Source of the DNA: Hyphomicrobiales bacterium
GTDB lineage: Bacteria; Pseudomonadota; Alphaproteobacteria; Rhizobiales; Xanthobacteraceae
Reading direction: 5' to 3'
Length of the DNA stretch: 64,000 bases
NCBI GenBank assembly: GCA_017305535.1
Contig: JAFKKN010000012.1
Coordinates: 62,001-126,000, forward strand
Below, in pieces: positions 18,635 through 26,900 of this stretch; position 1 is the stretch's first letter, and every line of letters begins with the position of its first letter. Both the position numbers and the translations under genes were made by a program. Below the pieces are notes generated by a model. The model saw only the letters and a list, made by a program, of their open reading frames with translations, was not told where the DNA came from and searched no databases.

Positions 18635-19753
18635 ATGACGCTTCCGCTGGAAGGCATCACCGTCGTCGCCGTCGAACAGGCGGTGGCGGCGCCGTTCTGT
18701 AGCTCGCGCCTCGCCGACGCCGGCGCGCACGTCATCAAGATCGAACGCCCCGAAGGCGACTTCGCACGTGGCTACGACGCCTTCGCCAAAGGCCAGAGCA
18801 GCTACTTCGTCTGGCTCAATCGTGGCAAGGAGTCCGTCGTCGTTGATCTCGCGACAGAAGCCGGACGCAAGGAACTGGAGGCGCTGATCGCCGGCGCCGA
18901 CGTGCTGTTGCAAAACCTCAAGCCCGGCGCGATGGACAAGCTCGGTTTCGCACGCGAGCGGCTGCGCAAGGATTATCCGCGCCTCATCATCTGCACCATC
19001 TCAGGCTACGGCGACGATGGTCCCTATGCCAATCGCAAGGCCTACGATCTGCTGATCCAGGCGGAGAGCGGCCTCGCCTCGATCACCGGCGGACCGGAAA
19101 GCGCCTCGCGCGTCGGTCTCTCCATCGTCGATATCGGCACCGGCGCCACCGCGCATGCCGCGATCCTCGAAGCGTTGATCGGCCGTTCTGTTTCAGGCAA
19201 GGGCGCCGATATCCGTATCTCGATGTTCGATGTGATGGCGGATTGGCTCACAGTGCCGCTGCTCGCGGCCGAGGCCGGCAAACCGCCGCAGCGCATCGGC
19301 CTCGCGCATCCGTCGATCGCGCCCTACGGCGTCTTCACCTCGAAGGACGGCAAGGACATCCTGATCTCGATCCAGAACGAGCGCGAGTGGAAAAAGCTGT
19401 GCGCCGAGGTGATGGAGCAGCCGGCGCTGCCTGATGATCCGCGCCTCGCCAACATGGTGGAACGCGTTCGCAATCGCCCGCTGACCGACCGTATCGTCAG
19501 CGACGCCTTCGCATCGATGTCGCGCGACACGCTGCTGCAGCGGCTCGACAAGGCGGATATCGCATTTGCCGAGGTCAACTCCATGGACGATCTGGCCAAG
19601 CATCCGCACCTGCGGCGGATCGAGGTGGATACGCCGAACGGCAAGGTCACCTACCCGGCCCCCGCCGCCATCGTGATGGAGGAGCCGCGCCACTATGGCG
19701 TCGTGCCCGCCATCGGCCAGCACACCAATGCCCGCGCGGAGAAAAAGGCATGA
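18635..19753 (+). CDS. CaiB/BaiF (family III) CoA-transferase
   Basis: A 372-residue family III CoA-transferase, which moves CoA between carboxylic acids through an aspartyl-CoA anhydride. The expected catalytic aspartate is Asp138 (KAYDLLIQAESG). The N-terminal CoA-binding region has LADAGAHVIKIERPEGD. It is the second gene of the operon and its last four bases (ATGA) overlap the start of the hydratase, pointing to translational coupling. The acid substrate is unknown; a branched or dicarboxylic C5 acid is suggested only by the neighbouring hydratase. Confidence 0.87.
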   Translation: MTLPLEGITVVAVEQAVAAPFCSSRLADAGAHVIKIERPEGDFARGYDAFAKGQSSYFVWLNRGKESVVVDLATEAGRKELEALIAGADVLLQNLKPGAMDKLGFARERLRKDYPRLIICTISGYGDDGPYANRKAYDLLIQAESGLASITGGPESASRVGLSIVDIGTGATAHAAILEALIGRSVSGKGADIRISMFDVMADWLTVPLLAAEAGKPPQRIGLAHPSIAPYGVFTSKDGKDILISIQNEREWKKLCAEVMEQPALPDDPRLANMVERVRNRPLTDRIVSDAFASMSRDTLLQRLDKADIAFAEVNSMDDLAKHPHLRRIEVDTPNGKVTYPAPAAIVMEEPRHYGVVPAIGQHTNARAEKKA

Positions 19754-20607
19754 CCGGTACGCTCGATCTCGATCATCTGCGGCAATGGATCGGCCGCACC
19801 GAGGAAGCCAGCGACATCGTCACCACGCAACTGGTGAAGGGCCTGCGCGCGACGCTGTTTCTCGACATCGGTGAACCGAAGGCCGGCGATGCCGCGCCGT
19901 TCACCACGCATTGGTGCCTCGCGCAGCCGGTCTATCCGATGTCGATGCTGGGACCGGACGGTCACCCGACGCGCGGCGGCTTCCTGCCGCCGGTGCCGTT
20001 GCCGCGCCGCATGTGGGCCGGCGGCGAACTGCAATTCATAGAGCCGCTACGCGTCGGCGACGAAGCCAAGCGCGCCTCGCGCATCGCCGACGTCACAGTG
20101 AAGAGCGGCAGCACCGGCACACTGTGCTTCGTCTCGGTCGAGCACACCATCAGCACACCACGTGGCGTCGCAATTCGCGAGCGCCAGGACATCGTCTATC
20201 GCGACATGCCGACCGGCGGCAAGAACGCCGCGCCGGCGAAGCCTACTGCCGCGCCGCCGATGGCGAAGCATCGCCAGACCCACGTATCCGATCCGGTGCT
20301 GCTGTTCCGCTACTCGGCGCTGACCTTCAACGGCCACCGCATCCACTACGATCGCGACTACGTCACCAAGGTCGAAGGCTATCCGGGCCTGGTCTTCCAC
20401 GGCCCGATGCAGGCCGCGCTGCTGGTGGAGTTCGCCGCGCATCTGCGTGGCGATACCGCGCCGAAGAAATTCAACTATCGCGGCTTGCAGCCGTTGTTCG
20501 AGGGCGGTGAGTTCAGCGTCAACGCCAACGAAATCGCGGAAGGCCTCGACATCTGGGTCGCCAACGCGGACGGCGCACCGACCATGCGCGGCACCGCAAG
20601 CTGGTGA
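19750..20607 (+). CDS. MaoC/FAS1-like dehydratase (mesaconyl-/itaconyl-CoA hydratase type)
   Basis: A 285-residue double-hotdog protein. The N-terminal half (about 1-150) is the FAS1-like degenerate hotdog. The C-terminal half has the hydratase-2 type active-site loop FRYSALTFNGHRIHYD (186-201), where His199/Asp201 fill the catalytic positions. The architecture matches mesaconyl-C4-CoA and itaconyl-CoA hydratases, which commonly pair with family III CoA-transferases, as here. The reaction is inferred from that resemblance. It overlaps the CoA-transferase by four bases and is the last gene of the operon. Confidence 0.78.
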   Translation: MTGTLDLDHLRQWIGRTEEASDIVTTQLVKGLRATLFLDIGEPKAGDAAPFTTHWCLAQPVYPMSMLGPDGHPTRGGFLPPVPLPRRMWAGGELQFIEPLRVGDEAKRASRIADVTVKSGSTGTLCFVSVEHTISTPRGVAIRERQDIVYRDMPTGGKNAAPAKPTAAPPMAKHRQTHVSDPVLLFRYSALTFNGHRIHYDRDYVTKVEGYPGLVFHGPMQAALLVEFAAHLRGDTAPKKFNYRGLQPLFEGGEFSVNANEIAEGLDIWVANADGAPTMRGTASW

Positions 20608-20619
20608 ATTAGCCGGAAA

Positions 20620-20668
20620 AAATTGCACTTTCGCGCGCCGTTAACGGCGCGTATTGCGAAAGCAATTT
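20620..20668. repeat. Long inverted repeat at the operon end
   Basis: Nested complementary arms: AAATTG/CAATTT, CTTTCGC/GCGAAAG and an 18-bp perfect palindrome CGCGCCGTTAACGGCGCG at 20634-20651. It begins 13 bases past the hydratase stop and could act as a transcript-end hairpin, though there is no long T run. Confidence 0.6.
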
Positions 20669-20796
20669 GTTCGCATATCAATTCGCAGCGATTGCTGCGG
20701 ATTTGATGCGCGTTATCAGCACGAAGCGGTATTCACGGCGCGCGAAAACGCGATAGATTGGCGGACCATCGACCCGATGCCGTCAAGGATCGTCAC

Positions 20797-22422
20797 GTGC
20801 CCCACAAGAAATCTGACAACAACCGCGCCGCCACGACCGTCAAGCAAGCCACTTTCGAATTGCTCCGCGCCTTCGGCATCAAGCGCGTGTTCGGCAATCC
20901 CGGCTCCACAGAACTGCCGTTCCTAAGCGATTGGCCCGACGATATCGATTACGTGCTCGGCCTTCAGGAAGCCTCGGTGGTCGGCATGGCCGACGGATAT
21001 GCGCAAGCGACGCGCAACGCGGCCTTCGTCAACCTGCATTCGGCCGCCGGCGTCGGCAACGCACTCGGCAACATCTACACGGCGCATCGCAACCAGACGC
21101 CGATGGTGATCACCGCCGGTCAGCAGGCCCGCAGCATCCTGCCACTGCACGCGTTCCTCTACGCCGAGCGCGCTTCGGAATTTCCGCGTCCTTACGTGAA
21201 ATACAGCGTCGAGCCGGCGCGCGCCGAGGATGTGCCGGCGGCGATCGCCCGCGCTTATTACGTCGCGATGCAGCCGCCGTGCGGACCGACTTTCGTTTCA
21301 ATTCCGATTGACGACTGGACTCAGCCGACACAGCCTGTCGCCGCGCGCCACATCACCCGCGAGATTGGTCCGGACAAGGCTGATATTCAGTCGCTCGCGG
21401 ATGCACTGACCAAGAGCAAACGTCCCGCGTTGGTGGTCGGGCCTGCGGTCGATCGCGCCGGCACCGTCGATCTGATGGTTGAGGTCGCGGAGAAAAGCCG
21501 GGCCGCGATCTGGGTCAGTCCGTTCTCGGCGCGGTGCAGTTTTCCGGAGCGGCATCCGCAATTCGCGGGTTTCCTGCACGCCTCGCCGGCACAACTCTCC
21601 GACGCGCTGCGCGATCACGATCTCGTCGTGGTGATCGGCGCGCCGGTGTTCACCTTTCACGTCGAAGGTCACGCCGCGATCTTCGATGGCGATACCACGA
21701 TTGTCCAGATCACCGACGATCCGACCGCGGCCTCGGTCGCGCCGCTCGGCACCAGCATCATCGCCACGATGCGCCCCGCGCTGACGGCGCTGCGCAATGC
21801 TTTGCCAACCAGCAAGCGAACGCTTCCCGCCGGCCGCGTGCTGCCGCCTGCTCCCAAGACCGCCGATCCGATCCCAGTCGAGTATCTGATGCATGCACTG
21901 TCGGTGACGATGCCAAAGGGCGCGGCCCTGGCCGAGGAAGTGCCGTCGCATCGACCGACGATGCAGAAGTTTTTGCCGATGCCGGGACAGGACAGCTTCT
22001 ACACGATGTCGAGCGGCGGACTGGGACATGCATTGCCCGCCTCCGTCGGCATGGCGTTTGGTCGGCCTGATCGTCGCACGGTTTGCCTGATCGGCGACGG
22101 CTCGGCGATGTATTCGCTGCAGGCGCTATGGACGGCGGCGCAACGCAAGCTGCCGCTTACCGTCGTCATCATCAACAATGCAGGCTATGGCGCCATGCGC
22201 TCGTTCAGCCAGGTGATGCAGGTGCGCAAGGTGCCGGGACTCGACCTGCCCGGCCTCGATTTCGTCAGGCTCGCCGAGGGCATGGGCTGTGCGGCGGTGC
22301 GCGTCGAGACATCCGCGGAACTGATGCCGGCGCTCAAACATGCCTTCACGGAGTCTGGAACAAATCTGATCGAAGTGATCGTGGATTCCGCGGTCCCGAT
22401 CCTGTATGGACAGAAGCATTGA
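20797..22422 (+). CDS. mdlC: Benzoylformate decarboxylase
   Basis: A 541-residue thiamine-diphosphate decarboxylase converting benzoylformate to benzaldehyde (mandelate pathway) or acting on a related 2-oxo acid. All four catalytic positions of the Pseudomonas putida enzyme are visible: Ser37 in FGNPGSTELPF, Glu58 in GLQEASV, His81 in NLHSAAG and His288 in GAPVFTFHVEG. The ThDP motif GDGSAMYSLQALW is near the C-terminus. GTG 20797 with AAGGA upstream is chosen; an upstream in-frame TTG is also possible. No mandelate dehydrogenase or benzaldehyde dehydrogenase is adjacent, so the physiological substrate stays open. Confidence 0.85.
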   Translation: MPHKKSDNNRAATTVKQATFELLRAFGIKRVFGNPGSTELPFLSDWPDDIDYVLGLQEASVVGMADGYAQATRNAAFVNLHSAAGVGNALGNIYTAHRNQTPMVITAGQQARSILPLHAFLYAERASEFPRPYVKYSVEPARAEDVPAAIARAYYVAMQPPCGPTFVSIPIDDWTQPTQPVAARHITREIGPDKADIQSLADALTKSKRPALVVGPAVDRAGTVDLMVEVAEKSRAAIWVSPFSARCSFPERHPQFAGFLHASPAQLSDALRDHDLVVVIGAPVFTFHVEGHAAIFDGDTTIVQITDDPTAASVAPLGTSIIATMRPALTALRNALPTSKRTLPAGRVLPPAPKTADPIPVEYLMHALSVTMPKGAALAEEVPSHRPTMQKFLPMPGQDSFYTMSSGGLGHALPASVGMAFGRPDRRTVCLIGDGSAMYSLQALWTAAQRKLPLTVVIINNAGYGAMRSFSQVMQVRKVPGLDLPGLDFVRLAEGMGCAAVRVETSAELMPALKHAFTESGTNLIEVIVDSAVPILYGQKH

Positions 22423-22558
22423 TGCTCAGTCCGGAACGGCGTCCTGCCGTTCCGCGCCTTCCGCCCCGCGCAGATCACAGGTGATCGACGAGGCCAGACG
22501 TGGGCCCGATCCGACGCGATTGGATCGATGCCCGGATGATGCAACTGGATGATCGGCA

Positions 22559-22657
22559 GCGTTTTCGAGCGAAGTGGGAACCGGTTCGCGTGAAGAAAAC
22601 GCGTCAAATTAAAGACGGGAGACTTTTGCCGTTTTCATGAAACGGCAAAGACTCCCC
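22559..22657. repeat. Family A element front half plus hairpin
   Basis: 22559-22610 repeats the family A front blocks (GTTTTCGAGCGAAGTGG, GGTTCGCGTGAAGAAAACGC). Instead of the usual end it carries a different hairpin, GGGAGACTTTTGCCGTTT / AAACGGCAAAGACTCCC (22617-22657), lying just ahead of the bisC ribosome-binding site. Confidence 0.7.
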
Positions 22658-22670
22658 ATTCCGGGAGCAC

Positions 22671-24998
22671 ATGATGACGGCAAACACCTTGAAATCCGCG
22701 ACGCCGCGTTCGCACAGCTCGCATTACGGCGTGTTCTCGACCAAATGGGTGGACGACAAGCTGGTCATCACGCCGCATCCGCAAGACCCGCATCCCAATC
22801 GCATCATCCAGAATTTCTCCGATGCGCTGCGCCACAAGGCGCGCGTCGCACGACCGATGGTCCGTCGCGGCTGGCTGGAGAACGGCCCCGGCAAGGACAA
22901 GCGGCGCGGGCGCGACGAGTTCGTGGCGCTGCCGTGGGACGAGGTGCTGGACCGCCTCGCCACCGAACTGGTGCGGGTGCGCGATACCCACGGCCCCAAG
23001 GCGATCTACGGCGGCTCCTACGGCTGGGCCAGCGCCGGGCGTTTCCATCACGCCCAGAGCCAGATGCATCGTTTCCTCAATATCGCGATGGGCGGCTACA
23101 TCCGCTCGGTGAACACCTACAGTTCCGGCGCGGCGTCGGTGATCCTGCCGCACGTGCTCGGCCGCTACGACGACATGTCCCGTCGCAACGTGAGTTGGGA
23201 AGACATTGCCGCTCACACCGATGTGTTGCTCGCCTTCGGCGGCATGGCGTTGAAGAATTCCGCCATTGCCTCCGGTGGCGTCAGTCGCCACAGCGAGCGT
23301 GACCACATGCGGGCGGCGCATGCGCGCGGCGCACGTTTCGTTCTCGTCAGCCCGATCAACGACGATCTCCCCGAGGAGATCAAGGCGGAGTGGCTGGCGC
23401 TGCGTCCCGGCACCGATACCGCGCTGATGCTCGGCATCGCGCACACGCTGGTGGTCAACGGCTGGCACGATCGCGCGTTTCTCGCGAGCCACTGTACCGG
23501 TTGGTCGAAATTTGAAGACTATCTGCTGGGACGCAGCGACGGTGTTCCCAAGGATGCGACGTGGGCCGCCGCGATCAGCGGTATTCCGGCGAGCGAGATC
23601 GAACAGCAAGCCAAGCTGTTACCGGGCAAGCGTGTGCTGGTGGTGGTATCGCATTCGCTACAACGCGCGGAGCACGGCGAGCAGCCGGTGTGGATGGCGG
23701 CGGTGCTGGGCGCGATGCTCGGCCAGCTCGGTCTGCCCGGCGGCGGCTACAACTACGCGCTCGGCGCCATCGCCAACTACGGGCGCACCTTCAACGCGGT
23801 GCCCGTCGCCGCCTTCCCGCAAGGCACCAACCCGGTGAAGGAATTCATCCCGGTCGCGCGCATTTCCGACATGCTGCTCAATCCCGGCGCGCCGTTCGAC
23901 TATGACGGCCAGCGCCTGACCTATCCGGATATCAAGCTGGTCTATTGGGCGGGCGGCAATCCGTTCCATCACCATCAGGATATCAACCGGCTGCGGCAGG
24001 CCGTCGCCAACATCGAAACCTTCGTGGTGCACGAGATCGGCTGGACTGCCACCGCGCGCCACGCCGATATCGTGCTGCCTTCGACGATGACGCTGGAACG
24101 CAACGACATCGGCGCAACGCAAGTCGATCCGTTGATGGTCGCGATGAAGCAGGCGGCCGAGCCCTACGGCGAAGCACGCGACGACTACGCGATCTTCTCG
24201 GCGCTGGCCGAGCGCGCTGGTCACGGCGAAGCCTTCACCGAAGGGCGCACGCCCGATCAGTGGCTGCGCCATCTCTATCGCACCACGCAGGATGCGCTGG
24301 CGGCGGAGGGACTTGATGCGCCTGACTTCGATACGTTCTGGGAGCGCGGCGAGCTGATGCTGCCGCAACTCGTCCACGACGGCGGCCCGTTGCGCGCATT
24401 CCGCGACGATCCCGACGGCAAGCCGCTGCCGACGCCATCCGGCAAGGTCGAGATTTTCTCCGCGACCATCGCCGGCTTCAACTACGCCGACTGCCTCGGC
24501 CATCCCGCATGGATTCCGCCGCGCGATGTCGTCGACGACAAACACCCGTTGCAACTCGTCGCCAACCAGCCTTCGACGCGGCTGCACAGCCAGTTCGATT
24601 TCGGCGGTCACTCGACCGAGATGAAGCATCGCGGCCGCGAAGTGGCGCGGATGCATCCGAACGACGCGGCGCCGCGCGGCATCGAGGATGGTGACATCAT
24701 CAAGCTGTCGAACGAGCGCGGTGCTTGCCTCGCGGCGGTGCGGCTCAGCGATCAACTCCGCGAGGGCGTCGTGCAACTCCCGACCGGCGCGTGGTACGAC
24801 CCGCAGGACGCGGCTGACGACAAGCCGCTCTGCGTCCACGGCAATCCCAACGTGCTGACGCGCGACGTCGGCACTTCAAGCCTGGCGCAAGGCTGCTGCG
24901 GACAACTGACGACGGTGCAGGTGGAACGCTTCACCGGCAATCTGCCGCCGATCCAGGCGTTCGATCCGCCGATAGCGGCGGAACGGCCGCGCAAATAG
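22671..24998 (+). CDS. bisC: BisC-type molybdopterin oxidoreductase
   Basis: A 775-residue bis-MGD enzyme of the DMSO/TMAO/biotin sulfoxide reductase family. The signature region YGGSYGWASAGRFHHAQS (113-130) is followed by TYSSGAAS, where Ser151 is the expected molybdenum ligand of this family. There is no twin-arginine signal and no N-terminal FeS cysteines, so the enzyme should be cytoplasmic, like BisC, which repairs oxidised biotin or methionine sulfoxide. Two adjacent ATGs (22671, 22674) follow GGGAG; the second has better spacing. The upstream hairpin may affect translation. Confidence 0.87.
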   Translation: MMTANTLKSATPRSHSSHYGVFSTKWVDDKLVITPHPQDPHPNRIIQNFSDALRHKARVARPMVRRGWLENGPGKDKRRGRDEFVALPWDEVLDRLATELVRVRDTHGPKAIYGGSYGWASAGRFHHAQSQMHRFLNIAMGGYIRSVNTYSSGAASVILPHVLGRYDDMSRRNVSWEDIAAHTDVLLAFGGMALKNSAIASGGVSRHSERDHMRAAHARGARFVLVSPINDDLPEEIKAEWLALRPGTDTALMLGIAHTLVVNGWHDRAFLASHCTGWSKFEDYLLGRSDGVPKDATWAAAISGIPASEIEQQAKLLPGKRVLVVVSHSLQRAEHGEQPVWMAAVLGAMLGQLGLPGGGYNYALGAIANYGRTFNAVPVAAFPQGTNPVKEFIPVARISDMLLNPGAPFDYDGQRLTYPDIKLVYWAGGNPFHHHQDINRLRQAVANIETFVVHEIGWTATARHADIVLPSTMTLERNDIGATQVDPLMVAMKQAAEPYGEARDDYAIFSALAERAGHGEAFTEGRTPDQWLRHLYRTTQDALAAEGLDAPDFDTFWERGELMLPQLVHDGGPLRAFRDDPDGKPLPTPSGKVEIFSATIAGFNYADCLGHPAWIPPRDVVDDKHPLQLVANQPSTRLHSQFDFGGHSTEMKHRGREVARMHPNDAAPRGIEDGDIIKLSNERGACLAAVRLSDQLREGVVQLPTGAWYDPQDAADDKPLCVHGNPNVLTRDVGTSSLAQGCCGQLTTVQVERFTGNLPPIQAFDPPIAAERPRK

Positions 24999-25017
24999 TC
25001 GGCACTACAGAGGATCT

Positions 25018-25046
25018 GTCATGGCCGGATTTATTCCGGCCATGAC
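25018..25046. repeat. Palindromic element family D, copy 2 (single hairpin)
   Basis: Perfect 11-bp stem GTCATGGCCGG / CCGGCCATGAC around loop ATTTATT, identical to the left half of the element at 12678. It lies between the convergent bisC and SDR genes. Confidence 0.8.
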
Positions 25047-25115
25047 GAATAGAGAAGCAGTACGGCGTTAGCCGCCGATGTGGTTGGCGACGAAGTTACG
25101 TTAGAACCGAAATCG

Positions 25116-25913
25116 TCAGGACTTCCCGAGATCCTCGCGCATCTTCGCCTGGATCTTCGCCATGCCGCCGATCCAGCGATCGTAATTGTCGGCCTTCTTG
25201 CGCATGTAGCCCAGCACCTGCGCGTGCGGCAGGATCAGGAACGTTTCCTGCTGAATGCCGTTCAGCGCGTCCTGCGCCACCTGCTCCGCGCTCAGGTTGC
25301 CATCGCCGGATTGCGGTCCCTTCGGCAGCCCGCGCAACATGTTGGTCTCGACGCCCTGCGGACAGAGAATCGAGACGCGGATGCCATGCGCCTTGTGCGC
25401 GATGGCGAGGCTTTCTGCGAAACCGACCGCGGCGTGCTTCGTCGTCGAATACGGCGCGCTGCCCACCTGCGACAGCAATCCCGCCGCCGAGATGGTGTTG
25501 AGGAAATAACCGCCGCCCCGTGCACGCATGCGCGGAACCAGATGCCGGGCGGCGTAGACATGTGCCATCACATGGATCGCCCAACTCCGCGCCCATGGCT
25601 CGTCCGAGCTACCCCCGACATTCTCCATCATCGGATCGAAGCCGCCGCCGATACCGGCGTTGGAGCAGAACAGGCCGATCGGCCCGAACAACTTCTCGGT
25701 CTCCTCGATGAGGTGACGGATATCTTTCTCCTGCGCAACGTCGCACTTGAACGCCGCACCGCCGACGCCCTTGGCAACAGTCTCCGCGCGGGCGTGATCG
25801 AGATCGGCCACCACCACCTTGGCGGCACCGGCGCGATGAAAGGTTTCACAGAGGGCCTGGCCGATGCCGTTGGCTCCTCCCGTCACGACAACGACTTTAC
25901 CGGCGACATCCAT
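25116..25913 (-). CDS. Short-chain dehydrogenase/reductase
   Basis: A 265-residue classical SDR. NAD(P)-binding TGGANGIG (11-18), NAG (85-87), and the catalytic set Ser142, Tyr155 and Lys159 in ISAAG and PYSTTKH. Asp at the end of strand 2 (VVVADLD) favours NAD over NADP. The substrate is unknown; relatives act on hydroxyacyl-CoAs, alcohols or ketones. It stands alone; the upstream hemolysin-III gene is on the same strand with a 21-base gap, so the two may be co-transcribed. Confidence 0.88.
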   Translation of the reverse strand: MDVAGKVVVVTGGANGIGQALCETFHRAGAAKVVVADLDHARAETVAKGVGGAAFKCDVAQEKDIRHLIEETEKLFGPIGLFCSNAGIGGGFDPMMENVGGSSDEPWARSWAIHVMAHVYAARHLVPRMRARGGGYFLNTISAAGLLSQVGSAPYSTTKHAAVGFAESLAIAHKAHGIRVSILCPQGVETNMLRGLPKGPQSGDGNLSAEQVAQDALNGIQQETFLILPHAQVLGYMRKKADNYDRWIGGMAKIQAKMREDLGKS

Positions 25914-25934
25914 GGCGGCGCTCCATTACAACGG

Positions 25935-26630
25935 TCAGGTCAGGACAAGGTCCAACACAGCCGTATAGTGACACGCCGCTCCAAGCAAGACGAAGCCGTG
26001 CCAGATCGCGTTCTGGAAGCGCAACCGCCGCCATGTGTGGAAAATCACGCCGAGCGTATAAAGTGCCCCCCCGGCGACCACGAACCAGAGAGTAAATTTC
26101 GGCAACGACGTGAACACGGCATCATAGGCCGCGAGCCCGCTCCACCCCATCGCCAGATACAGCATGATCGACAACCGGTCGAAGCGACCCGGCAGGAACA
26201 GCTTGAGCGCGATGCCGACGATGGCAACGCCCCATACGCCGCCGAGCAGCAGCATCGCCAGCAGGCGGTCGTTCATCTGCATCATGAATGGCGTGTAGGT
26301 CGCGGCGATCAGCACATAGATCGCCGAGTGATCGAACCGCCGCAGCCACCACTTGCGCGGCGACACCGGCCACATGTTGTAGGCCGCGGAGAATCCCAGC
26401 ATCGTGAGCAGCCCCGCCGCATAGATCGAGACCGAAACGATTTCGGGCGTTGAGGCGAACACGCCGGTCAGCACGATCAGGGCAGTTGCCGCGATCAGAC
26501 CGAAGCCTACACCGAGACCATGAACGATCCCATCGGCGATGATTTCGGCGCGGTCGTAATTCCAGCGCACGGCCCCCACGGCGGCGGCAGCAGAGTGCGA
26601 GGCGAATTGCTTCAACTGAAAGACCGTCAT
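25935..26630 (-). CDS. trhA: Hemolysin III / TrhA-family membrane protein
   Basis: A 231-residue integral membrane protein with seven predicted helices, of the HlyIII/AdipoR-like (PAQR) superfamily. The three conserved metal-binding neighbourhoods are visible: EIIADGIVHGLG near the N-terminus, RFDHSAIYVLIAATYTP in the middle, and FHTWRRLRFQNAIWHGFVLLGAACHY near the C-terminus. Bacterial members have been linked to membrane energetics and lipid homeostasis rather than haemolysis. ATG 26630 is preferred over an upstream TTG. It may be the first gene of a two-gene unit with the SDR. Confidence 0.88.
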   Translation of the reverse strand: MTVFQLKQFASHSAAAAVGAVRWNYDRAEIIADGIVHGLGVGFGLIAATALIVLTGVFASTPEIVSVSIYAAGLLTMLGFSAAYNMWPVSPRKWWLRRFDHSAIYVLIAATYTPFMMQMNDRLLAMLLLGGVWGVAIVGIALKLFLPGRFDRLSIMLYLAMGWSGLAAYDAVFTSLPKFTLWFVVAGGALYTLGVIFHTWRRLRFQNAIWHGFVLLGAACHYTAVLDLVLT

Positions 26631-26900
26631 CCGAAACTCGACATCCGTGACGCTACAATGCCTTCGATACAATCAAACATAGCCGTCGCAGCTTAACCAA
26701 CGATGACGCCCTGCTTGACCGGAAAATGGGTCAGAAACATGGACCCGCAACCAAACATGACCTGCAACCGACGCTTGATTTTGCCGCTGCAATCGCCATC
26801 TTCGCAAGCAGCGTCGTCCGCGATTATGAAGTAACCCTGCCTACCTCCGATCGGATCATTCGATCCGCGCAAGGCTTCAAGTTTTAGGGCTTCCGGCTTT

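Noticed and set aside
26703-26834. Small plus-strand frame (43 codons) between trhA and ycjX
   Set aside because: No ribosome-binding site, no recognisable sequence, and an equally open frame on the opposite strand.
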